A stretch of DNA of 64,000 nt from Roseobacter insulae (GTDB lineage: Bacteria > Pseudomonadota > Alphaproteobacteria > Rhodobacterales > Rhodobacteraceae): the NCBI RefSeq assembly GCF_019375555.1, contig NZ_JAHXDN010000001.1, positions 62,001 through 126,000 on the forward strand, given 5' to 3'. The position numbers were made by a program, and so were the translations under genes. The notes under the pieces were generated by a model. The model had not been told where the DNA came from. It made no database searches and saw nothing but the letters and a program-made list of their open reading frames with translations. This document shows, piece after piece, positions 1 through 8,038 of this stretch (its first letter is position 1; each line of letters begins with the position of its first letter).

Positions 1-718
1 CGGCCCCCTTCAACAGCTTGCGCCCCACGCCGGTGGAGCCGGTAAAGCTGATCACACGCACGCGCGGGTCCTGCATCATATGATCAACCAGCGCCCCGGT
101 GCGCCGGGAAGGCAACACGTTGACCAACCCCGGCGGCACACCCGCCTCCGCCAACAGCGGCATCAGCGCCAGCATGGTCAGGGGCGTTTCCGATGCCGGC
201 TTGATGATCACCGCGCATCCTGCGGCAAGCGCGGGTGCGATTTTGCGCGTGCCCATGGCGGCGGGATAGTTCCAGGGCGTCACCAGCACCGCCAGCCCCG
301 CCGGTTTGTGCTGCACCACGATCCGTGCGCCGGACCCGGGGGCATGGGTGATCATCCCGTCCGCGCGCACCGCTTCCTCGGCGAACCAGCGGAAGAATTC
401 CGCGGCATAGCGCGCCTCCCCCATCGCATCGGCGCGGGCCTTGCCGTTTTCCAGCGTGATCAGATCGGCAAAATCCTCCAGACGGGCGGTCATCAGGTCC
501 CATGCCCTGCGCAACACCTCGGATCGGTCACGCGGCGTTCGGGCGACCCAGTCTGCCATCGCCGTTTCCGCGGCGTCGAGGGCTGCATCGGCATCGGCGA
601 TCTCGGCGGAGGCAACCGTGGTAATGACCTTCTCGGTCGCAGGGTTGATCACGTCGAAACGCAGGTTGGCGGCCCCTGCCCGCCATTGGCCGTTGATGTA
701 CAGATCGGTGTGTTTCAT
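1..718 (-). CDS. NAD(P)-dependent aldehyde dehydrogenase, succinate-semialdehyde dehydrogenase-like (C-terminal part beyond window)
   Basis: About 239 codons are present, from ATG at 718 to the left edge, so roughly the C-terminal half is missing, including the expected catalytic cysteine. The protein starts MKHTDLYINGQW and carries the family's Rossmann-side motifs: a TPWNYPAAMGTRKIAPAL segment, the IIKPASETP cofactor-binding lysine region, and FTGSTGVGRKL, the nucleotide-binding loop. It most resembles the succinate/glutarate semialdehyde dehydrogenase group, but substrate cannot be fixed from this half. It is the last visible gene of the minus-strand operon, 16 bases after the lipoyl protein, so it probably oxidises the aldehyde released by the thiamine-dependent dehydrogenase upstream. 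That role is inference. Confidence 0.85.
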   Translation of the reverse strand, partial: MKHTDLYINGQWRAGAANLRFDVINPATEKVITTVASAEIADADAALDAAETAMADWVARTPRDRSEVLRRAWDLMTARLEDFADLITLENGKARADAMGEARYAAEFFRWFAEEAVRADGMITHAPGSGARIVVQHKPAGLAVLVTPWNYPAAMGTRKIAPALAAGCAVIIKPASETPLTMLALMPLLAEAGVPPGLVNVLPSRRTGALVDHMMQDPRVRVISFTGSTGVGRKLLKGA

Positions 719-734
719 GTGAGATCCAGTTCGC

Positions 735-1733
735 TCAAAGCAGGTGATGCAAGGGGTCGGCGAGGCGCTCTGCAAATCCCGACATCAGGGCGATTGCGGC
801 GGCGTCATCCAGTTGGCCAGTGGTGAAATCAAGGCTCAGGCGCAGCCACTCGCCGTCGCTCGCAATGCTGAGAACGGGCGTCGCGTCAGCGCTCAGGCGC
901 AACCCGGTGATCGGACTGCCCGTCAGGTCCCTCAACACAATGTCCGCCGCATCAGTCGGCGCTGCGACCTGATGCAGCAGCCGCGTCTTGTCGGGGTTCA
1001 GCACGGCACCTGTCGCGCCGGTCAGATCGGAAAGCATCACGGTCAGATCACCGGCATCCGGCACGGCGCGGCGCATCGCACCGGCGGCAAAGCTGGCCCA
1101 GAGCGCAGTGGCGGCAATACTGATCCCACCGTCTTCCAGCATCCACGCGAGAAATTCATCGGTCCCGGCGCGCGGCGCGCTGGCGGTGATCTGAAACAGC
1201 CCGGGCGCGATGTCCGGGCCATTGCGGCCTGCCACCGGCAGATCTTTCAGCACCTCGATATCCACAGCGCGATAGGGTTGCGGATGCCCGGCGGCAACCA
1301 GTCGGTTGAGGTCCAGCCCCGCCTGATGGGCAAGCCGCCGCGCCTTGGGGGACGCGAGAACACGGCCGTCGCCCGCTGGGGCCTCGGCCTTCCGTGCCTG
1401 CGGCGGCCGCGGTGCGGGCGCATCGGGCTTTGTGACCGGCGTGTCGGCCTGCGCCACCGGCTTTGCGGCAGGCTGCATCGTGGGCGCCTGGGGTTTTTCT
1501 GCGCTAATAATCGCGATGGTCTGACCGGTCGGGACGTCCTCTCCCGGCTCTGCCAGCAGCGCCGATATGTATCCATCCGCCCCGGCGGGCACTTCCATCG
1601 TGCTCTTGTCGGTCTCAACCTCGAACAACACATCCTCGGCGGTTACCGCGTCACCCGGCGCTTTCTGCCATGTGACCAGCAGGCCGGAGTCCTGCGCCAT
1701 GCCAAGCACTGGCATGATCACCTCATGCGGCAT
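735..1733 (-). CDS. Lipoyl-domain E2-like protein with degenerate acyltransferase domain
   Basis: A 332-residue protein laid out like a dihydrolipoamide acyltransferase. The lipoyl domain spans about 1-78, with the lipoylation lysine K43 in VETDKSTMEV. An Ala/Pro-rich linker follows (about 79-120), then a peripheral-subunit-binding domain (about 124-160) and a shortened C-terminal domain (about 175-332). Normal E2 catalytic domains are near 230 residues and end in a DHRVVDG-type motif whose His and Asp do catalysis. Here the corresponding stretch reads LDFTTGQLDD, so the catalytic His is absent. The start overlaps the end of the E1 beta gene by 11 bases, which suggests translational coupling. 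It may serve as a lipoyl carrier or scaffold rather than as an acyltransferase. No E3 gene is visible in the window. Confidence 0.8.
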   Translation of the reverse strand: MPHEVIMPVLGMAQDSGLLVTWQKAPGDAVTAEDVLFEVETDKSTMEVPAGADGYISALLAEPGEDVPTGQTIAIISAEKPQAPTMQPAAKPVAQADTPVTKPDAPAPRPPQARKAEAPAGDGRVLASPKARRLAHQAGLDLNRLVAAGHPQPYRAVDIEVLKDLPVAGRNGPDIAPGLFQITASAPRAGTDEFLAWMLEDGGISIAATALWASFAAGAMRRAVPDAGDLTVMLSDLTGATGAVLNPDKTRLLHQVAAPTDAADIVLRDLTGSPITGLRLSADATPVLSIASDGEWLRLSLDFTTGQLDDAAAIALMSGFAERLADPLHHLL

Positions 1734-2718
1734 CTATCATCTCCCCGGACATCAGCTTGCGGGCGGTGTCGGCAACGCCTTCGGGCGTGGGCACGGTGAT
1801 ATCTTCCAAAGCCGGGGAAAACGGCACCGGCACATCCATCGCGCCCATCCGCAGCGCCGGTGCATCCAGATGATAGAAGGCCTTCTCGTTGATCCGGCTG
1901 GCGATTTCCGCCGTGACACCAAAGCTCTGGTGCCCTTCATCCACAACGATCACGCGGCTGGTTTTCCGGGCCGAGGCCAGCAGCGTGGCCTCGTCCAACG
2001 GCACGATCGTGCGCGGGTCGATCACTTCCGCGGAAATCCCCTCGGCGGCAAGCAGGTCAGCGGCCTTTTCACAGACCTGCACCATGGAGGATGTCCCGAT
2101 CAGCGTGACATCCGTGCCGTCGCGTTTGATATTGGCCTCGCCGAAGGGGATCAGGAATTCCTCTTCCGGCACCGGGGCCTTGTCCTGATACATCAGCTTG
2201 TCTTCGAAGATCACCACCGGGTTGTCGTCCCGGATCGCGGTTTTCAGCAGCCCCTTGGCCTCGTAGGCCGAACTGGGCAGCGCAACCTTCAGACCGGGGA
2301 TATGGGCCACCAGCGCATGCAGCGATTGCGAATGCTGGGCCGCCGACCGCCGTGTCGCCCCGAGGTTGGTGCGCAGGACCAGCGGCGCGCTCATCTTGCC
2401 GCCCGACATGTAGTGGGTCTTGGCCGCCTGATTGCACAGCTGATCCATGATCAGAAAAATGAAATCTCCGAACATCAGGTCGACGATGGGCCGGGTGCCG
2501 GTCATCGCAGCCCCCACGGCCAGCCCCATGAACCCCGGCTCCGCAATCGGCGTGTCGACCACGCGGCTGGTCCCGAATTCCTCGACGAGGCCGGACAGGA
2601 TCTTGAACGGCGTGCCGGCCTCCGCCACGTCCTCGCCAATGATGAAGGTGGTCGGGTCGCGGCGCATTTCCTCGGCCAGCGCTTCGTTCACGGCCTGCGA
2701 CAGTGTAATTTCCCGCAT
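1723..2718 (-). CDS. 2-oxoacid/acetoin dehydrogenase E1 component, beta subunit
   Basis: A 331-residue transketolase-like beta subunit of a thiamine diphosphate-dependent dehydrogenase (AcoB/PdhB/BkdB group). It begins MREITLSQAVNEAL and contains the family segments IGEDVAEAGTPFK, VDTPIAEPGF and, near the C-terminus, VIDPRTIVPLD and VVDEGHQSFG. Start 2718 is chosen over an upstream in-frame codon at 2784 because homology begins here and an AGGAGAGAG stretch precedes it. It pairs with the E1 alpha gene 10 bases upstream to form the alpha2beta2 decarboxylase or ligase-cleaving enzyme. By family the substrate could be pyruvate, a branched 2-oxoacid or acetoin. The catabolic setting, with no housekeeping E3, favours an acetoin-type or specialised substrate, but this is inference. 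Confidence 0.9.
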   Translation of the reverse strand: MREITLSQAVNEALAEEMRRDPTTFIIGEDVAEAGTPFKILSGLVEEFGTSRVVDTPIAEPGFMGLAVGAAMTGTRPIVDLMFGDFIFLIMDQLCNQAAKTHYMSGGKMSAPLVLRTNLGATRRSAAQHSQSLHALVAHIPGLKVALPSSAYEAKGLLKTAIRDDNPVVIFEDKLMYQDKAPVPEEEFLIPFGEANIKRDGTDVTLIGTSSMVQVCEKAADLLAAEGISAEVIDPRTIVPLDEATLLASARKTSRVIVVDEGHQSFGVTAEIASRINEKAFYHLDAPALRMGAMDVPVPFSPALEDITVPTPEGVADTARKLMSGEMIDAA

Positions 2719-2728
2719 CTCTCTCTCC

Positions 2729-3727
2729 TCAGGCCAGCGCGTGCCGGACGTCGGTAAAGACGTGCATGTCGACCTCCGACACATCGGGGTATTTTGCGTT
2801 CAGCGCGTAATCCACGGCGTCGGCGGCTTCGGCCCTGATCTCGGCGTTCACCGCCTCCAGCGCGTCATCCGACGCGATGCCTTCCGCCACCAGCCACGAC
2901 CGGAACCGGATGATCGGATCGCGGTTTTCCTTCCAGTCCTTCTCCTCTGCCCTGGAGCGGTAGTAGTCACGGTTGATGTCGCCCACGTGGTGCCCGTGAT
3001 AGCGGTAGGTCATGAGCTCGATGAAAAACGGGCCGTCGCCGGTGCGGGCGCGGGCCACCAGTTTCTGGGCCAGATCATTGACCGCCAGCACGTCCTGACC
3101 ATCGACCTGATGCGCTTCGATACCGAAGGCCTCCGCACGGGCAAGGATGGACCCGGCGGCAATCTCGTCAGTGCGGGTGTATTCCGAATAGCCGTTGTTT
3201 TCACAGGCATAAATCACCGGCAGGCGCCACAGGGCGGCCATGTTCATGACCTCGTACATCAGCCCCTGCGCGGTCGCCCCGTCGCCGAAAAAGCAGACAG
3301 TGACATCCTCGGTACCCAGCAGTTTGGCGGTAAATGCCGCGCCCGTGGCAATACCCATCGACCCGCCCACGATCGCATTCGCCCCGAGGTTCCCGTTCGA
3401 CTGATCGGCAATATGCATCGACCCGCCCTTGCCGCGGCAATAGCCTTCTTCCTTGCCCAGCAGTTCGCAGAACATCTCTTTGAAATCCGCCCCCTTGGCC
3501 ACGCAATGGCCATGGCCGCGATGGGTCGATGTGATCTTGTCGGTGACGGTCAAGGCTTCGCAGATGCCTACCGCCACGGCCTCTTCACCCGAATACATAT
3601 GGGTCAGCCCCGGCATCTTGGCCGACAGGTACAGCTGGTTGGCGTTGTCCTCGAAGGTTCGGATGCGCACCATCTGGCGATACATGCGCAGGTAGTCTTC
3701 GGAATTGGTCTGCTTGGCGGGGCTCAT
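2729..3727 (-). CDS. 2-oxoacid/acetoin dehydrogenase E1 component, alpha subunit
   Basis: A 332-residue thiamine diphosphate-binding alpha subunit (AcoA/PdhA group). The TPP motif is clear: GDGATAQG, followed about 25 residues later by ENNGYSEYT. Also present are the phosphorylation-loop-like HRGHGHCVAKG and the TYRYHGHHVGD segment. Two in-frame ATGs exist at 3733 and 3727. The second is preferred because the AAGAGA ribosome-binding sequence lies about seven bases before it and is too close to the first. It sits 57 bases after the M24 gene on the same strand and is followed closely by the beta subunit, so the complex is made from this operon. Confidence 0.9.
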   Translation of the reverse strand: MSPAKQTNSEDYLRMYRQMVRIRTFEDNANQLYLSAKMPGLTHMYSGEEAVAVGICEALTVTDKITSTHRGHGHCVAKGADFKEMFCELLGKEEGYCRGKGGSMHIADQSNGNLGANAIVGGSMGIATGAAFTAKLLGTEDVTVCFFGDGATAQGLMYEVMNMAALWRLPVIYACENNGYSEYTRTDEIAAGSILARAEAFGIEAHQVDGQDVLAVNDLAQKLVARARTGDGPFFIELMTYRYHGHHVGDINRDYYRSRAEEKDWKENRDPIIRFRSWLVAEGIASDDALEAVNAEIRAEAADAVDYALNAKYPDVSEVDMHVFTDVRHALA

Positions 3728-3784
3728 ATGCATATCTCTTCGGAAAAGAGCCCGGCCCCGAAAGGCCGGGCAGTCTCAGGGAGG

Positions 3785-5083
3785 TCAGTAGCGATTGGCG
3801 ATTGGCAGGTCTTCGGCGGGGAAAAGGCTGATCACCTCGCAGCCGGCCTCGGTCACCACCACCTCTTCCTCGATCCGGGCCGCCGAATAGCCGTCGGCGG
3901 CGGGGCAATAGGTCTCCAGCGCGAAAACCATGCCGGTCTGAATCTCCATCGGATGATCCAGTGACACCGCCCGGCTGATGATGGGCCGCTCGTGCAGCGC
4001 CAATCCCAGCCCGTGCCCAAACTGCAGCCCAAAGGCCGAATCCTCATCCGGAAACCCGAATTCCTCCGCCCTGGGCCAGACCTCGGCCACCTTGTCGGTG
4101 CTCACCCCCGGTCTGATCATCGCGATGGAGGCATCGATCCATTCGCGCGCCTTCACATAGGCATCGTTTTGCGCAGGTGTCGCCCGGCCGATGTTGAAGG
4201 TCCGGTAATAGCAGGTGCGGTAGCCCTGATAGGATTGCAGGATGTCAAAGAACGCCTGATCGCCGGGCCGGAAATACCGGTCGGTGAAGTTATGCGGATG
4301 CGGGTTGCAGCGCTCGCCGGAGATTGCGTTGATCGCCTCGACATCGTCGGACCCCATCTCGTAGAGCATCTTGTTGCTGAGCGCGACAATATCGTTTTCG
4401 CGCACGCCCGGTTTCAGCTCTTCGTAGATCATGTGATAGACGCCATCGACCATGCTGGCCGCCTGGGTCAGTAGCTGGATCTCGTCCCAGTTCTTGATCT
4501 CGCGCGCCGCCAGCATGATCTGCTGGCCGTCAACGACATTGATGCCCTCTTCCTTCAGCGCGTGGAACATCGCGGTTTCCGCATAATCCACACCCACGGG
4601 CATATCGGCCATCCCCGCGTCACGGATCAGGCCCGCGATTTCCCGGGCATATTTGCGCATCAGGCCGAATTCCGGCGGGATCGTGCCGCGCATGCCCACC
4701 ACCCCGGCCCGGCAATGCTCCGGCACCAGCCAGTCGGAAAACTTCTTGTGGTGCATCGCGGCAGAGCCGAAATCCCACACGTAGGGGGCGTCATCGCCGG
4801 TCAGCAGGCAGAAACGGCACATCTTGTCGCGTTCCCATTCGCCGATCTTGGTGGACGAGACGTAGCGGATGTTGTTCACGTCGAACAGCAGCAGGGTGCC
4901 GGCGCCGGAGGCCTGAAGCGCCTGCCGCGTGCGCGCCAGCCGGTAGCGGCGCAGACGGTCATGGTCGATCCGGCGTTCGAAATCGACCGATGTATGACCC
5001 CAGGCGGGCAGACGCCCCTCCCACTGCCAGTTGGGTTCAAGGTCCTGCGGGGTCAGCAGGTTCGGCATCAAGGCACGTGACAT
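3785..5083 (-). CDS. M24-family (creatinase/aminopeptidase P fold) protein with altered metal site
   Basis: A 432-residue protein with a creatinase-like N-terminal domain (about 40-190) and a pita-bread C-terminal domain (about 200-430). M24 metallohydrolases use five metal ligands: Asp, Asp, His, Glu, Glu. Here the first is present as D280 in AFFDIL, His as H357 in GHGLGL, and the glutamates as E390 in ALETY and E405 in RIEEE. The second Asp, expected in a GYxxDxxRTF context, is Cys291 in GYRTCYYRTF. The fold is shared with Xaa-Pro aminopeptidases, creatinase and the marine DMSP lyase DddP. I do not call it DddP, because that enzyme keeps all its aspartates. The gene lies between a short-chain dehydrogenase and the E1 genes, so a role in the island's catabolic pathway is more likely than general peptide turnover. 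An AGGA sequence precedes the chosen start. Confidence 0.75.
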   Translation of the reverse strand: MSRALMPNLLTPQDLEPNWQWEGRLPAWGHTSVDFERRIDHDRLRRYRLARTRQALQASGAGTLLLFDVNNIRYVSSTKIGEWERDKMCRFCLLTGDDAPYVWDFGSAAMHHKKFSDWLVPEHCRAGVVGMRGTIPPEFGLMRKYAREIAGLIRDAGMADMPVGVDYAETAMFHALKEEGINVVDGQQIMLAAREIKNWDEIQLLTQAASMVDGVYHMIYEELKPGVRENDIVALSNKMLYEMGSDDVEAINAISGERCNPHPHNFTDRYFRPGDQAFFDILQSYQGYRTCYYRTFNIGRATPAQNDAYVKAREWIDASIAMIRPGVSTDKVAEVWPRAEEFGFPDEDSAFGLQFGHGLGLALHERPIISRAVSLDHPMEIQTGMVFALETYCPAADGYSAARIEEEVVVTEAGCEVISLFPAEDLPIANRY

Positions 5084-5108
5084 GTGAAAATCCTGTTCGG
5101 GGCGGGCA

Positions 5109-5165
5109 CCTGCCGGCCGGATATGTGAAACTGGTTGACGGGCGGGTCAGCACCGCGCCGGCAGG
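5109..5165 (-). repeat. 9-bp perfect inverted repeat between SDR and M24 genes
   Basis: CCTGCCGGC at 5109-5117 and GCCGGCAGG at 5157-5165 are perfect inverted copies separated by 39 bases, filling the gap between the short-chain dehydrogenase stop codon and the M24 start. In the polycistronic message this could fold into a long-loop hairpin that affects processing or relative expression. There is no U-tract, so it does not look like a simple terminator. Confidence 0.4.
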
Positions 5166-5166
5166 G

Positions 5167-5976
5167 TCACTGGATGCACCAGCCACCATCGATGTGGATC
5201 ATCTGGCCGGTCATGTAGTCGCTGTCGTCACTGGCCAGAAACGAGGCGGTGCCGACGATGTCATCGGGATAGGACACCCGCTTGATCTGCAGCGCGTCGC
5301 GAACGATGTCGTCATAGGCCTGCCCTTCCCGCTCCTTGAAACCGATGTCGACAAGGTCCTTGTCGAGCTGTTCCCAAAGCGGGGTGACAACGACGCCCGG
5401 CGCATAGCCGTTGACCGTGATGCCATGCTCGGCCAGCGCCACGGCCCCGCAATGGGTCAGGGCGAGACAACCGTATTTGGAGGTACAATAGACCGTTACA
5501 TCCACCAGTGGCTTGCGCGAGGCGATGCTGCCGACATTGATCAGCTTGTAGGGATGCCCTTCCATCGGACCCTGGGCAATCATCCGACGGGCGGTTTCCT
5601 GCATACCCAGCCACATCGCCTTGGTGTTGACGTTCATGATCATGTCCCAGTTGTCTTCGTCGATATCCATGAAGAACCGGGGTTTGTTCAGGCCCGCGTT
5701 GAAGACGCCCACGTTGATGCTGCCGAAATTGTCGACGGTTGCATCGACGGCAGCGGCATTGTCCGCGCGTTTCGTGACATCCATACGGACCGCAATCGCC
5801 GAGCCGTTGCCCTTGGCATTGATCCCCTCGGCAACGCTTTGCGCCTTGTCCTGATCCAGGTCACCGATGCAGACATTGGCCCCCTGGGCGGCAAAGGTCT
5901 CGGCGTTGGCCTGGCCCATGCCGCGCGCGGCACCGGTGATCAGAATATTCTTACCTTTCAGGCGATTGGGGTCCAT
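5167..5976 (-). CDS. Short-chain dehydrogenase/reductase (SDR), island copy 1
   Basis: A 269-residue classical SDR. It has the TGAARGMG cofactor-binding glycine motif near residue 15, NAGLNKP, a catalytic serine in GSIASR and the catalytic YCTSK tyrosine/lysine. It ends in the usual MTGQMIHIDGGW. No signal peptide is visible; it should be a cytoplasmic NAD(P)-dependent alcohol or polyol dehydrogenase. Start 5976 is chosen because GAGGAGGA lies just upstream and homology begins at once; an upstream in-frame codon at 6087 would only add an unrelated tail. It follows the regulator gene by 16 bases. It is clearly paralogous to the SDR at 9072-9869: both share NAG(L/V)NKP, a following Asn-Trp, SIASR and DSDYMTGQ. 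The two may act on successive or epimeric substrates. Confidence 0.9.
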   Translation of the reverse strand: MDPNRLKGKNILITGAARGMGQANAETFAAQGANVCIGDLDQDKAQSVAEGINAKGNGSAIAVRMDVTKRADNAAAVDATVDNFGSINVGVFNAGLNKPRFFMDIDEDNWDMIMNVNTKAMWLGMQETARRMIAQGPMEGHPYKLINVGSIASRKPLVDVTVYCTSKYGCLALTHCGAVALAEHGITVNGYAPGVVVTPLWEQLDKDLVDIGFKEREGQAYDDIVRDALQIKRVSYPDDIVGTASFLASDDSDYMTGQMIHIDGGWCIQ

Positions 5977-5992
5977 GGTTTCCTCCTCGGTG

Positions 5993-7822
5993 TTATTTTT
6001 GTCGATTGTCGTCAAGCGTGGCATCCGCGCGTTCCTGCGCCCGCCGCAAGGCGTCGCGCGGGGGGACGATCCCGCGCAGCATGTCATGCAGTTCCTCGCC
6101 GCAGATGCGGATCACCTCGCTGATCTCCGGCACCGGTGGGCGCGGCCAGAACTGCAACTCGTCCCGCCACGACATCGCGTCCACAGCCTCGAATATCGGC
6201 GAGGCGCGGCGCACCTCCGGATCGGCGCCGACGGAGTAGCGCGGGTTGGTGCGGCTGCCATTCTGGACATAGAGTTTCTGCGCCTCGGGCGAGGTGAACA
6301 CGCGCAGCGCTTCGGCTGCGGCGGCCCGGCGGTCCCTGGGCAGGTTGGCCGGTATGCCCATCACGTAACCGCCCACCGGCGCCACCGGCGTGGCTCCCGG
6401 CCCCGCCGGGTGCGGCAGGAACCCGGTCTGCCCGAAGGCGGGCGACGCGGGGTCGCCTTCGAAATACGGGGCGAGCAGCGTATAGCCATATGCCATCGCC
6501 ACATTACCGGCGGCAAAGGGGCGAATACGCTCGTACCATGACATCGACAGAATATCGGGCGGCGAATATTTCAGCAGCTCCATCAGGTATTCGGCGGCCA
6601 GCAACCCGGTTTCGGTGTCGATGGTGAAGCGATAGCCGCCGCGGTCCAGCTGTTCGGTGTCAAAGCCCCCGGCGATCTGGTGCAAGTCCACGATCGGTTG
6701 TCCGAAATCCGACAGGGTGGTCAGAAACGTGTGGCCCAGCGCGGTGCCCCGGGCGGCGTTCCACGCGATCCCGTAGCGCCCATGGTGCGGGTCGTGCAGC
6801 GCTTTGGCCGCGCTCAGCAACGCGTCGGTGGTGGCGGGCGGCTCCAGCCCGGCATTGGCGAACCGGTCACGCCGGTAAAACAGCAGCTCCGGCGTCGTCT
6901 GGGCCGGAACGCCGTAGGCGCGGCCGCCCCAATGGGCCGCCTTCCAGCCCGCGGTATGGAAATCTGCCGGGTCCAGCCGCGCAATATCCATGACCTCGTC
7001 CAGCGGCAGCAACACGCCCTTCTCGACGAATTCACCGATCCACGGCAGATCCACGGCGATGATGTCGTAGCGGCTGGTCGGCCGCTCGGCGTTCTTCAAC
7101 GCCTCTTCGCGCAGCCGGTCGATTGAAAAGGCGCGTTGCTGGATCTGCGCGCCGATCACCTGTTCGAACTGCCGCTTGAGGGTTTCCATCACCATGAAGG
7201 TCGGATCGCCATGCACCAGAACCCGCACACCGCCCGACAGCTTCAACGGCTCGCCAAGCACCTGGAGCGGCGGGATGGACTTGGTCGCCATATAGGAACC
7301 GCCGAAATAGTAGTCCGCGGATTCGGCGCGCATTTCACTGGCGCCGAATTCGATCTCGGCCAGACGCCGGACGCGCGCCGAGAGCTGCATCCAGCCGTCA
7401 AACAGCAACTCGCTCGGATGCAGCGAGAAACTCTTGCCCGAGCGGGTGCGCGGACGCTGTTCGATCAGCCCGGTTTCGATCATCTCCTTCACGCGGCGCG
7501 AGGCCGTGGCATAGGGGATATGCGATGCCGAGATCAGCGAGGTCGGCGTGACCGTCTTGCCCTCGATATGATTGCGGATCAGGAACAGGGACATCAGGAA
7601 GAAGGGGTTCGGCGCAAAGACCTCGATCACGTCTTCGAGTTCTTCGCAGAAGCTTTCCAGAAACGAGATCACCTGCAGCATTTCGATCCGGTCGCGCGGC
7701 GAGACTGTCTGAAATGTCAAAGCTGAGCCGTCCATAGGTCTGTACCGTTTTGCATCCCGGTCGGGGGGGTGCGCCGGGCTTGGCGCATTTTTGTTCGATT
7801 TGGACAAATTCGATTCGGTCAT
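5993..7822 (-). CDS. Predicted cytoplasmic regulator: winged-helix DNA-binding domain fused to a MalE-type solute-binding-protein fold
   Basis: A 609-residue protein. Residues 1-38 are polar with no signal peptide. About 45-160 look like a MarR-type winged helix: a helical stretch, then TPTSLISASHIPYATASRRV as helix-turn-helix and a wing around EQRPRTRSGKSF. About 197-590 match family 1 extracellular solute-binding proteins, with GVRVLVHGDPT at the first strand, then YDIIAVDLPWIGEFVEKG and the PLDEVM hinge region typical of sugar binding proteins. Lacking an export signal, the protein should stay in the cytoplasm and use the binding-protein fold as a ligand sensor. It is the first gene of the minus-strand operon and diverges from the ABC importer, the classical position for a local regulator. 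The importer's own binding protein belongs to a different (ribose-type) family. Ligand, and whether it activates or represses, are unknown. Confidence 0.75.
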   Translation of the reverse strand: MTESNLSKSNKNAPSPAHPPDRDAKRYRPMDGSALTFQTVSPRDRIEMLQVISFLESFCEELEDVIEVFAPNPFFLMSLFLIRNHIEGKTVTPTSLISASHIPYATASRRVKEMIETGLIEQRPRTRSGKSFSLHPSELLFDGWMQLSARVRRLAEIEFGASEMRAESADYYFGGSYMATKSIPPLQVLGEPLKLSGGVRVLVHGDPTFMVMETLKRQFEQVIGAQIQQRAFSIDRLREEALKNAERPTSRYDIIAVDLPWIGEFVEKGVLLPLDEVMDIARLDPADFHTAGWKAAHWGGRAYGVPAQTTPELLFYRRDRFANAGLEPPATTDALLSAAKALHDPHHGRYGIAWNAARGTALGHTFLTTLSDFGQPIVDLHQIAGGFDTEQLDRGGYRFTIDTETGLLAAEYLMELLKYSPPDILSMSWYERIRPFAAGNVAMAYGYTLLAPYFEGDPASPAFGQTGFLPHPAGPGATPVAPVGGYVMGIPANLPRDRRAAAAEALRVFTSPEAQKLYVQNGSRTNPRYSVGADPEVRRASPIFEAVDAMSWRDELQFWPRPPVPEISEVIRICGEELHDMLRGIVPPRDALRRAQERADATLDDNRQK

Positions 7823-8038
7823 GTTGCCCTCTCCCTCAAAATGTTCAGAATGGCCGCGGACCAGTATTGCTTAGATATCCGATCTGGACACCAGGATTCT
7901 CAAATTGGATATTTTCGGGGGATTTCAGCACACCGGATTTCGCCACCCTGTCGGAGCCAATCCGATCAACGGATAACGATTCCCGCGGAGGAGAGCCGGG
8001 AATTGGCAGAACAAGAATGTTACCCGGGAGGAAACACT
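7823..8038. promoter_or_regulatory. Divergent promoter/operator region of the catabolic island
   Basis: The 216 bases between the regulator and the ABC binding-protein gene must carry both operons' promoters. The octamer ATCCGATC occurs twice in direct orientation, at 7877-7884 and 7960-7967, 83 bases apart (close to eight helical turns). The second copy lies in a perfect inverted repeat, ATCCG-ATCAA-CGGAT at 7960-7974, about 65 bases before the transporter start. These are reasonable operator candidates for the adjacent regulator. I could not assign a confident -35/-10 pair. Confidence 0.5.
7960..7974. promoter_or_regulatory. Candidate operator: ATCCG-N5-CGGAT inverted repeat
   Basis: Perfect 5-bp arms around ATCAA form a 15-bp palindromic element upstream of the ABC transporter operon. 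Its left arm is part of the octamer ATCCGATC that recurs at 7877-7884. A role as binding site for the winged-helix regulator is inferred from position only. Confidence 0.4.

Noticed and set aside
2447-3964. A 505-codon plus-strand open frame
   Set aside because: It is antisense to the E1 alpha and M24 genes, whose proteins have clear family motifs; GC-rich third positions keep the opposite frame open.
3785-5083. Calling the M24 gene the DMSP lyase dddP
   Set aside because: The fold and marine setting fit, but the DxD pattern and the third aspartate of DddP are missing and the operon contains no DMSP genes.
7769-8038. Longer start for the ABC binding protein
   Set aside because: The open frame lacks coding character, and a typical signal peptide with a good ribosome-binding site begins at 8039.
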